A stretch of 64,000 nt of DNA from Lachnospiraceae bacterium (GTDB lineage Bacteria > Bacillota > Clostridia > Lachnospirales > Lachnospiraceae). How positions within the stretch are numbered: the first letter of the stretch is position 1; each line of letters opens with the position of its first letter. Below, in pieces: positions 17,754 through 26,192 of the stretch. A program made the position numbers and the translations under genes. The notes beneath the pieces are model-generated. The model did no database searches. It worked only from the letters and a program-made list of their open reading frames with translations, and had not been told where the DNA came from. The DNA lies in NCBI GenBank assembly GCA_030527645.1, contig JAUNAJ010000008.1, positions 40,277 to 104,276 on the forward strand. The letters run 5' to 3'.

Positions 17754-18104
17754 TCAGGTGATGGAGTATACTAATATTCCGATTATGATCAGAGCAAGTC
17801 CCAGCAGTTTTTTTCTGCTGAACCGTTCCTTTAACAAAAAGAATCCCATGACCGACACATAGATATAACTGGTGGATTCCAGGATCGGCTGCATGGACAG
17901 CGGCACCTTCCTGAGAGCCACCATCGTCAGTATGGTGGAAAGGAAGAATAATCCATAGGAGAAAATGACGCGGAAGTTCAGATACTCCTTCAGCGTACTT
18001 TCGTACGTTTTATTTGCAGCGGTTTTCAGAATGATCTGCGAGACTGCCGAAATAAAGACAGATACCAGCAGGATCACCACATATACAGAATAACTACTCT
18101 CCAT
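17754..18104 (-). CDS. EamA/SMR-like small transporter, ArnF-like partner
   Basis: 116 residues with four membrane helices (about 7-27, 47-66, 72-91, 96-115), the size of a small multidrug resistance type half-transporter. It begins inside the end of a second gene of the same type (11-nt overlap). Paired short EamA-like proteins include ArnE/ArnF, which flip undecaprenyl-phosphate-aminoarabinose. Directly beside a WecE-like aminotransferase, a flippase role for an amino-sugar lipid is the best guess. That substrate is inference. Confidence 0.75.
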   Translation of the reverse strand: MESSYSVYVVILLVSVFISAVSQIILKTAANKTYESTLKEYLNFRVIFSYGLFFLSTILTMVALRKVPLSMQPILESTSYIYVSVMGFFLLKERFSRKKLLGLALIIIGILVYSIT

Positions 18105-18498
18105 CTGCCGTCACCACCAGGAATATACCCGCAAAGATAATTCCTGCACCCAGAATCATGTTCCAGGTGATCCTTTCGTTAAATAAAAGGCTTCCCCATA
18201 CCATTCCCCAGATCAGACTGACCGGTTTGTTGGCATAGGCCACCGTCAGCGGCATACGCTTCAGGATCTGCTGCCAGATCACAGCGTAGCCGAACATAAT
18301 CACAAGCACCATTCCGTACCAGAAAATGAACGGAAGGCTCATAAATTCAGACAGAGCAGCCTTTTTTGAGCATACCCCGCTGAGGGAAGAAAACAGAAGA
18401 CTTACATGCAGCAAAAGCAGCACCCAGATCGGTGTCCTCTTTTTTTCTGTTAATTTTGTCATATGCAGTTCACACTTTCCTGATATTAAATCAACCAT
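18094..18498 (-). CDS. EamA/SMR-like small transporter, ArnE-like partner
   Basis: 134 residues with four hydrophobic helices after a basic N-terminus. It contains GMVWGSLLFNERITWNMILGAGIIFAGI, cited here only by its start and end at about residues 98-125, a region matching the EamA C-terminal half. It overlaps the next gene by 11 nt, so the two are made together and probably form a heterodimer. Start choice is uncertain: the ATG at 18498 has AGCAGG 7 nt upstream, while an ATG at 18462 would give a more typical short N-terminus but has a distant ribosome binding site. Confidence 0.72.
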   Translation of the reverse strand: MVDLISGKCELHMTKLTEKKRTPIWVLLLLHVSLLFSSLSGVCSKKAALSEFMSLPFIFWYGMVLVIMFGYAVIWQQILKRMPLTVAYANKPVSLIWGMVWGSLLFNERITWNMILGAGIIFAGIFLVVTADGE

Positions 18499-18540
18499 TC
18501 AGGTACCTGCTCCCCTGTAACCTGTTCAGAGCATGCATTC

Positions 18541-18569
18541 GCATGAAATCAATCCCATTGATTTCACGC
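18541..18569 (-). terminator. Hairpin overlapping the stop codon of the ATP-grasp/PLP fusion gene
   Basis: A 13-bp stem with one G-U wobble (18541-18553 with 18557-18569) and a 3-nt loop. The TGA stop lies in the 3'-proximal arm. No T run follows on the minus strand, so it may stabilise the mRNA end or pause ribosomes rather than terminate. Confidence 0.35.
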
Positions 18570-20711
18570 AAATACTCCGGTCTCCAAAGCATCAAAAAAC
18601 AGGGGAGTTCCGCCGGTATGCAGGAACAGGATATTCTTACCCTGTACATGATGACTCTTCAGATATTCCTGCATGCCCCGGAAGGCCTTGCCGGTATAGG
18701 TTCCGTCCAGATTCATGCCATCCTTCAGATAGGCTTCCCGGATCACCTGTCTGATCTCCTCGTTCTCGCAGCCATAGCCCCCGGCAAGATAAGAATCCTC
18801 CACAAGGATCTCGGGAGCACAGCAGAGCCGGTAGGGGGCATCATATTTTCTCTGATATTCCTTCAGATTCTCCGCAATGACCGCCGATGCCCGCTGGGAG
18901 GTTCTGGTCACTGAAATTCCCACGATGGTTCTCTCATCTCCGTCCATGGCATGGGCTGCCACCAGACCAGACTGGGTACTATTCGTACTGGTCGCAAGGA
19001 AGATATAGTCAAAATGCATGCCCATCGCAGCTTCCTGCTGACAGATCTCTCTGTAAACATCCACATAGGCTCTCATGGGTGTGGTTTCATTGCCTTTTCC
19101 GTAAATATCCCCGTGAATATAGTAGGGAACATGTCCCTGTGCAGTGAGATCATCCATTGCCTGCTGTACAGCTGCTGCAATTCCATCCTTATGACAGCGG
19201 TATTCCTTCACGCCGGAAGCCCGGATCAGAGTCATATTGCAGCTTTTTTCCTCCGGATCGATATCGTCCACCATATGGATCATGCTGCAGGGAATCCCCT
19301 TCTTCAGACAGGCTGCCGAAAGGATCCTGCAGAGATTGGAATGGTAGCCTCCGTACAGGATCATGGCATCCGCACCCTTTCGCTCCATATCCTCCAGATA
19401 ATACTGGGCAAAGCGAACCTTGTTGCCTCCAAAGGAGAATGGAATCGTGTCCTCTCTTTTACAGAAGATCCGATTATCCGCGTACGCGCTGAGCTCCATG
19501 ATGGGTGTATCTATGAGAGGAAGATCCCCCTCCAGTCTCAGACTGATCCGATCAAGGATTTCCCGAAGCCGTCTTTCGCACTGTGTCAGGGAGGTTCCTT
19601 TCAGGATTACCTGTCCGATCCTGTCCCGTCCGTTTGTATAGGGCTGAACAGAGTCTCCCGGCTGTATATTGAAGGACAGATCAAGCACATCTTCCGATGG
19701 GAGGTTTCTGTTTATGATCTCCCGGACAATCCCCTTTCGGTCTGCCATCAGTGTATGGGTCAGATTCGGTGTTTTCGGAACATCCCCGGTAAACCAGGAG
19801 GATACATCCTCTCCAACTGCCAGGCGCAGGATCATCTCATAATAATCCAGCCCGTAATAGATGCCGGTCATTTCGGAAAGGCCGGTGGCTCCGGAGCGTC
19901 CGGTCAGCTCGATTACATATACCTTTCCGTCCCGTTTAATAAAATCACAGTTTACGGGACAATTGTCCAGTCCCAGTGCCCGAATGGCTTTTTTCGTCTG
20001 CTCCCGCACCTGTGCACCAAGTGCTGCTTCCTCCCGGAAGGGAACCGAGTGCCCAACGGGGGTGGGAGTGGTCACCTGAAAGGCTTCAATATTATTCGGA
20101 AGCATAAACAAAACCTTTCCGTTCTGGATCATTGCCTCTACACCGAATATCTCACCTTCAATAAATTCTTCCACCAGACAGTAATCCTTCTGTGTGGCTT
20201 CCATGCTTTTGTGAAAATTTTCTCTGGCTTCTTCTCTGGTATTGCTTCGGAAGATTCCTCTGCTGCCCATCTGATCCACTGCCTTCAGGATCACAGGAAA
20301 CGGAAGCTGATCCAGAGCGGTCTCCAGCTCCTCTTCGTTGTGAATACAGAAAAACTGTGCGGTCTGCACACCTGCAGACACAAGCGCTTTTTTCATCTCA
20401 AACTTATTGCCGGCCCGATCTGCAGCTTCACGGGAAGGTCCGGGGATATGACACCGTTCACTGATGGCTCCGATGGAACGCATGCCCAGATCCAGGCCGC
20501 AGGTACAGACACCGTCCAGATGCAGTCCCTCTGCTATGGCAGCGCACTCCTCCGGATCGGCAATATTCATATATGCTGTCTCATCAGCCAGCTCAAACCC
20601 CGGATAGGGTCCGGGGATACTGCCTGCAATGGTCTCAATTCCAAGTCTCTCTGCTGCCTCATACAGAGGCGTCTGCGTATAGCTGGCGCCAAGAACCAAT
20701 ACTCTTTTCAT
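18564..20711 (-). CDS. ATP-grasp ligase fused to a PLP fold-type II enzyme (D-cysteine desulfhydrase/ACC deaminase-like)
   Basis: 715 residues and two enzymes in one chain. Residues 1-395 form an ATP-grasp carboxylate-amine ligase module: pre-ATP-grasp Rossmann part (1-100), ATP-binding KAVDQMGSRG (143-152), EEFIEGEIFG (181-190) and the metal-binding ELTGRSG (268-274). Residues about 400-715 are a fold-type II PLP enzyme: the Schiff-base lysine sits in FSFGGNK (K431), a substrate segment follows at YGGYHSN, and the C-terminal HTGGTPLFF corresponds to the PLP-phosphate/ring region of D-cysteine desulfhydrases. The gene opens the polysaccharide locus, beside ArnE/F-like and WecE-like genes. A plausible role is making or selecting an unusual amino acid and amide-linking it to an amino sugar; this is inference. 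The long leader starts from a promoter at 20855-20883. Confidence 0.8.
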   Translation of the reverse strand: MKRVLVLGASYTQTPLYEAAERLGIETIAGSIPGPYPGFELADETAYMNIADPEECAAIAEGLHLDGVCTCGLDLGMRSIGAISERCHIPGPSREAADRAGNKFEMKKALVSAGVQTAQFFCIHNEEELETALDQLPFPVILKAVDQMGSRGIFRSNTREEARENFHKSMEATQKDYCLVEEFIEGEIFGVEAMIQNGKVLFMLPNNIEAFQVTTPTPVGHSVPFREEAALGAQVREQTKKAIRALGLDNCPVNCDFIKRDGKVYVIELTGRSGATGLSEMTGIYYGLDYYEMILRLAVGEDVSSWFTGDVPKTPNLTHTLMADRKGIVREIINRNLPSEDVLDLSFNIQPGDSVQPYTNGRDRIGQVILKGTSLTQCERRLREILDRISLRLEGDLPLIDTPIMELSAYADNRIFCKREDTIPFSFGGNKVRFAQYYLEDMERKGADAMILYGGYHSNLCRILSAACLKKGIPCSMIHMVDDIDPEEKSCNMTLIRASGVKEYRCHKDGIAAAVQQAMDDLTAQGHVPYYIHGDIYGKGNETTPMRAYVDVYREICQQEAAMGMHFDYIFLATSTNSTQSGLVAAHAMDGDERTIVGISVTRTSQRASAVIAENLKEYQRKYDAPYRLCCAPEILVEDSYLAGGYGCENEEIRQVIREAYLKDGMNLDGTYTGKAFRGMQEYLKSHHVQGKNILFLHTGGTPLFFDALETGVFA

Positions 20712-20854
20712 ATCGTCTCTTCTTTCGTCGATCTTATTTATGTGGCAGTCACTTTCAGAGCACAGCGCACAGATTTCTAATCGAACCTGCTGTCACTCAC
20801 CGCCTGAAGCGGACCTGCTGCTTCGCCCTGTATAGTAACACAATTTTACACTCT

Positions 20855-20883
20855 AGTATAACATGAATATTTTTGTGCTTCAA
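20855..20883 (-). promoter_or_regulatory. Sigma-A promoter driving the surface-polysaccharide locus
   Basis: On the minus strand, -35 TTGAAG (20878-20883), 17-bp spacer, -10 TATACT (20855-20860). It would give a leader of about 135 nt before the fusion gene. That leader carries a small palindrome (CCGC TTCA GGCGG) with a GGTGAG core also seen near 12366 and 26155. Confidence 0.75.
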
Positions 20884-20892
20884 GCCCGATGC

Positions 20893-20922
20893 TTGCCCCC
20901 CTATTTCTTCCTATGGTATACT
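20893..20922 (+). promoter_or_regulatory. Promoter of the YfhO family gene
   Basis: -35 TTGCCC (20893-20898), 18-bp spacer, -10 TATACT (20917-20922) preceded by TGG, an extended -10. It is divergent from the promoter at 20855-20883 and only 10 bp away from it, so the two probably compete or share control. AGGAG lies 7 nt before the ATG at 20953. Confidence 0.65.
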
Positions 20923-20952
20923 TTACATAATAATGTATAAAGGAGTCTTTCC

Positions 20953-23670
20953 ATGAGCAATCTTACCGGTTTTTTCAAAAAACACCCCCGTCTGCTTCTG
21001 TTTCTTCTGATCAGTCTGACGGGAGCCGTCGCCTATCATCAGTATTTTTTCGGTGATTCGTTGTTTATGTTCCGGGATATCGGATCCGATACGGCAGAGC
21101 AGTATCTCATGCAGTACAGCTCTATTGTCAATCACGTCCGAAACGGAAATCTGTCGTTGTGGGATTTTACCAACGGCTTCGGCACAAGTATGTACCAGCT
21201 GAACCTGTTCAATCCCTCCCTCTGGCTTCTGTATCTCGCAGGAATGATCGCAGGTCCGCAGGTGATGGCCTACGGTCTGATCTACCTGCATCTGCTGCTT
21301 CTGATCCTGGCGGGATGGATGGCCTGGAGATACCTCTCCTGCTTCTCCTTTCCCTTCGAAGCGAAGCTGATCGCAGCCTATCTCTATGCCTTCAACGGAT
21401 ATCTCACTGTGTGGGGACAGCACTATCAGTTCAGTATGATGCTGGTGTATCTCCCCCTTTTGCTGAGCCTGTTGGAACGTTCCATGCAGAAACGGAAATT
21501 TTCACCTGCGGTTGTGATCTGCACCGCCTGTATGATGCTGTGCACCTACTATCTCTCCTACATGGTGCTGCTGTTCTGTGCGATGTATGTACCGGTTCGG
21601 CTGATCATGACCCGCAGAGACGGCTTGAAGGGCTTTATCCTTCCGCTGCTTCTGCACGGTCTCTCCCTTTTGCTGGGTGTTTTCATGGGAATTCTGAATT
21701 TGCTTCCCTCCTACGCACTGATCTTCGGAGTTTCCGGCAGAATGGGATCAGACACCTCCCTTCTGCAGCGTTGTATGGATGCACTGAAGCCCTGGCCCAA
21801 TCAGTCCTATTATCGAACACTGGTAAAACGACTGCTGTCCAGTACCCTGGAGGGCGTCAGCGGAGGAGATTATACCGGTCATGCAAACTTCTATGAGGCA
21901 CCGAACCTGTTCTTTTCGGGACTGATGCTTCTTCTGCTGGTTCAGTTTGTTCTTTGCATTTTCTTTAATCGAAGAGAAAGTATACGGAACCGCCTGATGC
22001 ATATTCTTGTGCTTGCTGCAGCGGCATTTTCCCTGTGCATCGGACTGGGCAGCATGGTCTTCAATGCCTTCTCTGCCCCCTTCTGCCGACATACCTTCCT
22101 GCTGATGCCCCTGTTTGCGCTTCTCACTGCCTATATGCTGACAGTTATTATAGAGGAACATCGCTTCAGCATCCTGGGTGCACTGATCGTTCTGGTTCCG
22201 GCTGAAATTATCTGTGCACACCGATATATGGCCGCCGCCACGGTGACTCTGACCTTCCGGCTGAATGCTCTGATCCTTGCAGTCTGCATGATCCTCATGG
22301 CTCTGTTCCTGTATCTGATCAGCCGCAGGAAGGAAGGAAAAAATTTCGCTGTTCTCTATACTCTGCTGTGCCTTGTGATCGGTCTTAATGTAACCGCTGA
22401 CACCTATACCACGGCGTCCAAGCGCGGAATCAGCAAGGGGGATTCAGAGTACGCAGAGGCGATGTACGGCAGTGACTGGCAGGCTCTGCAGGACTATCTC
22501 CTGGATCATGACGGTGATTTCTACCGTCTGGAAAAGGATTATCAGGCAGGCTCTGTCACCATGGATTCAGCAGGCCAGTACTACCGGGGGATCAGTACCT
22601 ATAACAGTACCTCTAACCGGTATGTTCTGGAATTTCTGGACAAGGCTGTACCGGAGCTGTATTATATCAATTCCGCCCACTGGACCTTCCGTCAGATTAC
22701 GGACGAAAGTGATTATGCCAGCCTTTTCGGTATTAAATATGTCGTATCACGGAGTGAACTGCCTCCGGCCTCCTGCTACGAGCTGGAGACAAGCTTCGGA
22801 GATCTGAATCTGTACCGAAACACCGAATGGACCTCCTTTGCGTCCTTCTATACAGAAACGCTTGCCAATCACGACTTTGAAACCAGTGAAAAGCTTCTGA
22901 ATACCGATGCTCTCCTGAAAGATTATCTGCTGCTGGATGACGAGGAGATGGGTGTGGAGGTGAACAATACCGCTGAGATACTGGATGAATATGTTCTGAC
23001 CGAGAACAGTACCTTAAGCATCTCACCGGAGCTGGAGCCGGATGAGGATGGCAAGTATTCCTGGCAGCAGCCGGAAATCTACCTTCCCTTCAACAGAGCC
23101 GTAACAGAGGAGGATGGTGAGATCATTGTACGATTCCTGGCATGCGTGAACGGCTCCTATGACCTCCAGATCCGTACTACCGAGGAGCTGTACAATTACA
23201 AAACAGTGACCGTAACCGGAGGACAGCCCGCCGAGGTGACCATGCAGCTGCCGGCAGGCTGTGATGGATTGTATATTCACAACTGGAATCCGGATCTTAT
23301 TACCTCACTGTCGGACTTCCGCTTCTACACGGCTCCATCTGAAAATGCCGCCGACCCGGATGCAGAGATCGTTGTGACCGATACCTACAACGACAGCTAT
23401 CTGCTTTGCCAGGCGGAGGTTTCAGAGAGCGGATATCTGTTCTTTCCCATTCCTTATGAGAATGGCTGGACTATCACGGTGGATGGACAGCAACAGAAAA
23501 TCCTCCGCGCGGATTACGGCTTCAGTGCTGTAAAAATCACCTCCGGAAGCCATGAGATCATCCTGGACTATCAGCAGCCCCTTCTGGACGAGGCACTGCT
23601 GATTTCTGCAGCGGCATGGATCATCTTTCTGATCCTGGTCGTTCTGCAAAAGCTAAAATCTTATAAGTGA
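20953..23670 (+). CDS. YfhO family membrane protein (GT-C glycosyltransferase)
   Basis: 905 residues. About twelve membrane helices fill residues 10-480, one more closes the chain at 880-898, and a large extracellular region (about 485-870) lies between. FRDIGSDTAEQYLMQY in the first external loop (about 37-52) holds the acidic GT-C motif region. YfhO in Bacillus subtilis and related species transfers sugar from undecaprenyl phosphate to lipoteichoic acid after synthesis by a CsbB-type GT2 and flipping by a GtrA/GtcA protein. Such a GT2/GtrA pair is present at 2199-3734, and an LTA-synthase-like enzyme at 4954-7161. It has its own divergent promoter. Confidence 0.88.
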   Translation: MSNLTGFFKKHPRLLLFLLISLTGAVAYHQYFFGDSLFMFRDIGSDTAEQYLMQYSSIVNHVRNGNLSLWDFTNGFGTSMYQLNLFNPSLWLLYLAGMIAGPQVMAYGLIYLHLLLLILAGWMAWRYLSCFSFPFEAKLIAAYLYAFNGYLTVWGQHYQFSMMLVYLPLLLSLLERSMQKRKFSPAVVICTACMMLCTYYLSYMVLLFCAMYVPVRLIMTRRDGLKGFILPLLLHGLSLLLGVFMGILNLLPSYALIFGVSGRMGSDTSLLQRCMDALKPWPNQSYYRTLVKRLLSSTLEGVSGGDYTGHANFYEAPNLFFSGLMLLLLVQFVLCIFFNRRESIRNRLMHILVLAAAAFSLCIGLGSMVFNAFSAPFCRHTFLLMPLFALLTAYMLTVIIEEHRFSILGALIVLVPAEIICAHRYMAAATVTLTFRLNALILAVCMILMALFLYLISRRKEGKNFAVLYTLLCLVIGLNVTADTYTTASKRGISKGDSEYAEAMYGSDWQALQDYLLDHDGDFYRLEKDYQAGSVTMDSAGQYYRGISTYNSTSNRYVLEFLDKAVPELYYINSAHWTFRQITDESDYASLFGIKYVVSRSELPPASCYELETSFGDLNLYRNTEWTSFASFYTETLANHDFETSEKLLNTDALLKDYLLLDDEEMGVEVNNTAEILDEYVLTENSTLSISPELEPDEDGKYSWQQPEIYLPFNRAVTEEDGEIIVRFLACVNGSYDLQIRTTEELYNYKTVTVTGGQPAEVTMQLPAGCDGLYIHNWNPDLITSLSDFRFYTAPSENAADPDAEIVVTDTYNDSYLLCQAEVSESGYLFFPIPYENGWTITVDGQQQKILRADYGFSAVKITSGSHEIILDYQQPLLDEALLISAAAWIIFLILVVLQKLKSYK

Positions 23671-23671
23671 A

Positions 23672-23741
23672 AAATGGAACGGAGGGACGGTGCTGCCGTA
23701 CCACATTCGTGGTACGGCAGCACCGTCCCTCCGTTCCATTT
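23672..23741. terminator. Perfect 33-bp hairpin between convergent genes
   Basis: Arms 23672-23704 and 23709-23741 are fully complementary with a 4-nt loop ATTC. The stem starts 2 nt after the YfhO-gene stop. On the minus strand the outer end continues as five T, so it could terminate rfbD; on the plus strand the T run is poor. The stem is much longer than a normal terminator and contains GGAGGGACGGTGC, reminiscent of REP-like palindromes of Clostridia. Confidence 0.65.
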
Positions 23742-23780
23742 CATCTCATTCCGAAAAGCGACAGACAGATACGTCTCCGA

Positions 23781-24632
23781 TCAATACTCAATTTCTTTCA
23801 GATATCTGCTGAGAGCATCCTTCCAGTCAGGAAGTCTGTTGAAGCCATGCTCTGTCAGTTTTTTCTTTTCCAGACGGCTGTTAAAAGGACGAAGTGCCTT
23901 AGCACCGTACTCGGCGGTTGTCACTCCCTTTACCTCCACATTCATACCTGCCTGTGCGAAGATCTCCTTTGCAAAATCACACCAGGAGATGTAGCCTCCC
24001 TCATTTGTTGCATGGTAGAAGCCGTACTCTTCCTTCTCCAGCATATCTACCAGAAGAACAGAAAGGTCATAGGTGTAGGTTGGAGTTCCGATCTGATCAT
24101 TGACAACAGTCAGGGTATCATGGGTCTTGCCCAGATTCAGCATGGTCTTGATAAAGTTTTTTCCGTTTACTCCAAATACCCAGGCGATACGAACGATATA
24201 ATATTTACTCAGGCGGTCGGTAATCGCCTTCTCACCCTCGTACTTTGTCTGTCCGTATACATTCAGAGGCTTTACTACCGGATCATCCGGCTCCCAGGGT
24301 CTTTCTCCCTGACCATCGAACACATAATCTGTGCTGAGGTAGATCATAGGCAGATCCAGTTCTTTACATACCTCTGCAATATTCGCAGTTCCCACTGCAT
24401 TGACCTGCCGAACCAGATCTTCCTTCTCCTCGGCCAGATCTACCGCTGTCCAGGCTGCACAGTGCACCACCTTGTCCACCTTTGCCTCCTTGATCACGCG
24501 GTCTACTGCCCCGGCATCGGTGATGTCCATTTCCTCTACATCCACTCCAACACCCTCATAGCCTCTTTTTGCCAGCTCATTCATCACATCATGACCAAGC
24601 TGTCCTTTTACTCCTGTAACAAGTACTCTCAT
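23781..24632 (-). CDS. rfbD: dTDP-4-dehydrorhamnose reductase
   Basis: About 283 residues, an extended short-chain dehydrogenase. The NAD(P)-binding VTGVKGQLG is at residues 5-13, LSTDYVFDG near 97, and the catalytic YGQTK pair (Tyr-x-x-x-Lys) near 130. These are the RfbD/RmlD hallmarks: the last step to dTDP-L-rhamnose. The other rml genes are not in this window. The ATG at 24632 has AGGAGG 8 nt upstream and is preferred to the GTG one codon before. It supplies rhamnose that the GT2 enzymes of the left locus might use. Confidence 0.92.
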   Translation of the reverse strand: MRVLVTGVKGQLGHDVMNELAKRGYEGVGVDVEEMDITDAGAVDRVIKEAKVDKVVHCAAWTAVDLAEEKEDLVRQVNAVGTANIAEVCKELDLPMIYLSTDYVFDGQGERPWEPDDPVVKPLNVYGQTKYEGEKAITDRLSKYYIVRIAWVFGVNGKNFIKTMLNLGKTHDTLTVVNDQIGTPTYTYDLSVLLVDMLEKEEYGFYHATNEGGYISWCDFAKEIFAQAGMNVEVKGVTTAEYGAKALRPFNSRLEKKKLTEHGFNRLPDWKDALSRYLKEIEY

Positions 24633-24723
24633 CACATATTCCTCCTGAAATTTGTATTCATAACTCCCTTTGCATCCATCCTCTCAGCTTTTAGTATAAA
24701 TCCCTTTTACCGAGCTGATGAGG

Positions 24724-26109
24724 TCATTGATCACGCTGATTTCTGCGCTTTCTTTCTCTTCTGCTCCGCTGATATTTATCGGATGTCATAATGACCAGAA
24801 CAACGCAGGCTGCTGCTGCGATCACAAGAGCAGCGACTGCGATATACATAAAAATGGTTCTCTTGCTTTTTTTCTGAGAAGAGGATTCGGTATTCTCCGC
24901 TTCAGCATTCTCTGCAAAAGGAATCCCCTCCGAATCAGTAATTCCGGTTTCCCCCTCTGCTTCAGCAGCTTCCATCTCATTCTGCAGCTCAGGATGCAGT
25001 GCTGTCTGCCAGGCTGTATAAGCATCCTCAGACATCAGTCCTGTTCCTAAAATCTGTCCGTTGCAGACATAGGAAAGAGCGACTCCTTCTGCTGTAGTTT
25101 CTGCATTTGTCTGCACCAGAGAAGGATCTATCCCGTTTGGCAAAAGAGCTGTGCCGCCGGAGATCATGGGATACCCGTCTGTCATATCGGTATAGGAGAA
25201 GTTATTGAATCCATAATCAAACAGATCGGCCATATCCAGACAGATCAGATTGGAATCTCCGCCGCCCATAACGACACCGATCAGCGTGCGGTCGCCCCTT
25301 GCTGCATACATCACCAGGGTACAGCCTGAGATTGGTGTATAGCCTGTTTTTCCTCCCAGTGCACCCTCATAATAATATTCGCTTTCCGGAACAAGCATCA
25401 GAAGGTGTGTATCATAATATCTGGTGTCGGTATACTCAGTAGCATCGATCTGAATGCTCTGCACATTCATGATCTCCCGAATTCGATCATACTGAATCGC
25501 CGCCCGCATGATCAAAGCCATATCATGCGCACTGGTATAGTGATCGTCATTCTCCAGACCACAGGCATTAACGAAGTGGGTGTTGGTGCAGCCCAGCTCA
25601 GCTGCCTTCTGGTTCATCATCGCCGCAAAGGCTTCCACTGAGCCTCCGACGTATTCTGCCAGCTGTGTTCCTGCATCGTTTGCAGATTTTACCAGCAGCA
25701 TCTGCAGCATCTCATCTACTGTAAATGTCTCGCCCAGCTTCGGATTGATATTTGAGCTGCCGTCAAATGCATCCGCAAGACCGGTTTCTGTGAATGTCAC
25801 CTGTGCATTCAGATCTGCATGCTCTACGACAACCAGAGCCGTCATGATCTTTGTGATACTGGCAGGGAATCGCTGCTCATCCATCCCTTTTGCATACAGC
25901 ACAGCTCCGGTATCCATATCATAGAGACAGCCGGTGACTCCCAGCAGGCCGGGAGCCTGCGGCCACCCTGCCCAGCTGTCGGAATCCACCGCATAGGTAT
26001 CCGATGCAGCTTCTGTATTCACCTCCGCCATGGCACTCACCGTACTTCCCGCGGAAACGGTGACTGCAAGCAGACTGACGATCAGCAGTTTTCTGATTTT
26101 CTTGAACAT
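24724..26109 (-). CDS. dacF: D-alanyl-D-alanine carboxypeptidase, peptidase S11 (DacF/PBP5-like)
   Basis: About 461 residues. A signal peptide (1-28) is followed by the S11 domain with SITKIM (Ser-x-x-Lys catalytic), KSANDAG (SxN) and GGKTGYT (KTG), the three penicillin-binding motifs in order. A C-terminal membrane helix with a basic tail anchors it. It trims the terminal D-Ala of peptidoglycan pentapeptides outside the membrane. The start is the ATG at 26109 (AGAGGAAAG upstream), which opens directly into MFKKIRKLLIVSLLAV; longer in-frame upstream codons translate a palindromic gap. Symbol is by similarity to sporulation/vegetative DacF-DacA types and is provisional. Confidence 0.88.
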   Translation of the reverse strand: MFKKIRKLLIVSLLAVTVSAGSTVSAMAEVNTEAASDTYAVDSDSWAGWPQAPGLLGVTGCLYDMDTGAVLYAKGMDEQRFPASITKIMTALVVVEHADLNAQVTFTETGLADAFDGSSNINPKLGETFTVDEMLQMLLVKSANDAGTQLAEYVGGSVEAFAAMMNQKAAELGCTNTHFVNACGLENDDHYTSAHDMALIMRAAIQYDRIREIMNVQSIQIDATEYTDTRYYDTHLLMLVPESEYYYEGALGGKTGYTPISGCTLVMYAARGDRTLIGVVMGGGDSNLICLDMADLFDYGFNNFSYTDMTDGYPMISGGTALLPNGIDPSLVQTNAETTAEGVALSYVCNGQILGTGLMSEDAYTAWQTALHPELQNEMEAAEAEGETGITDSEGIPFAENAEAENTESSSQKKSKRTIFMYIAVAALVIAAAACVVLVIMTSDKYQRSRRERKRRNQRDQ

Positions 26110-26129
26110 GGTCTCTTTCCTCTTTCTGT

Positions 26130-26190
26130 TGTTTTTCACAGCCTCACCTCGGTGATCGAGGCACCTCTTCAGGTGGTGAGCCATGATTTG
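26130..26190. repeat. Palindrome-rich gap between cdaR and the carboxypeptidase gene
   Basis: Two small hairpins are adjacent: CACCTCTTCAGGTG and CCTCGGTGATCGAGG. The plus-strand core CTTCAGGTGGTGAG resembles the cores at 12366-12393 and near 20800. No T run is seen. It separates two same-strand genes and may be a spacer repeat. Confidence 0.4.
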
Positions 26191-26192
26191 CA

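Noticed and set aside
16529..17761. 410-codon open frame on the plus strand
   Set aside because: It is antisense to the WecE-like aminotransferase; no domain and no promoter.
18951..20780. 609-codon open frame on the plus strand opposite the ATP-grasp/PLP fusion
   Set aside because: Its product has no domain-like pattern, is rich in His, Cys and Ile from reverse-complement codons, and lies over a gene with two clear enzyme domains.
20770..20800. tRNA-like GGTTCGATT on the minus strand
   Set aside because: No matching T-stem, anticodon arm or acceptor stem around it.
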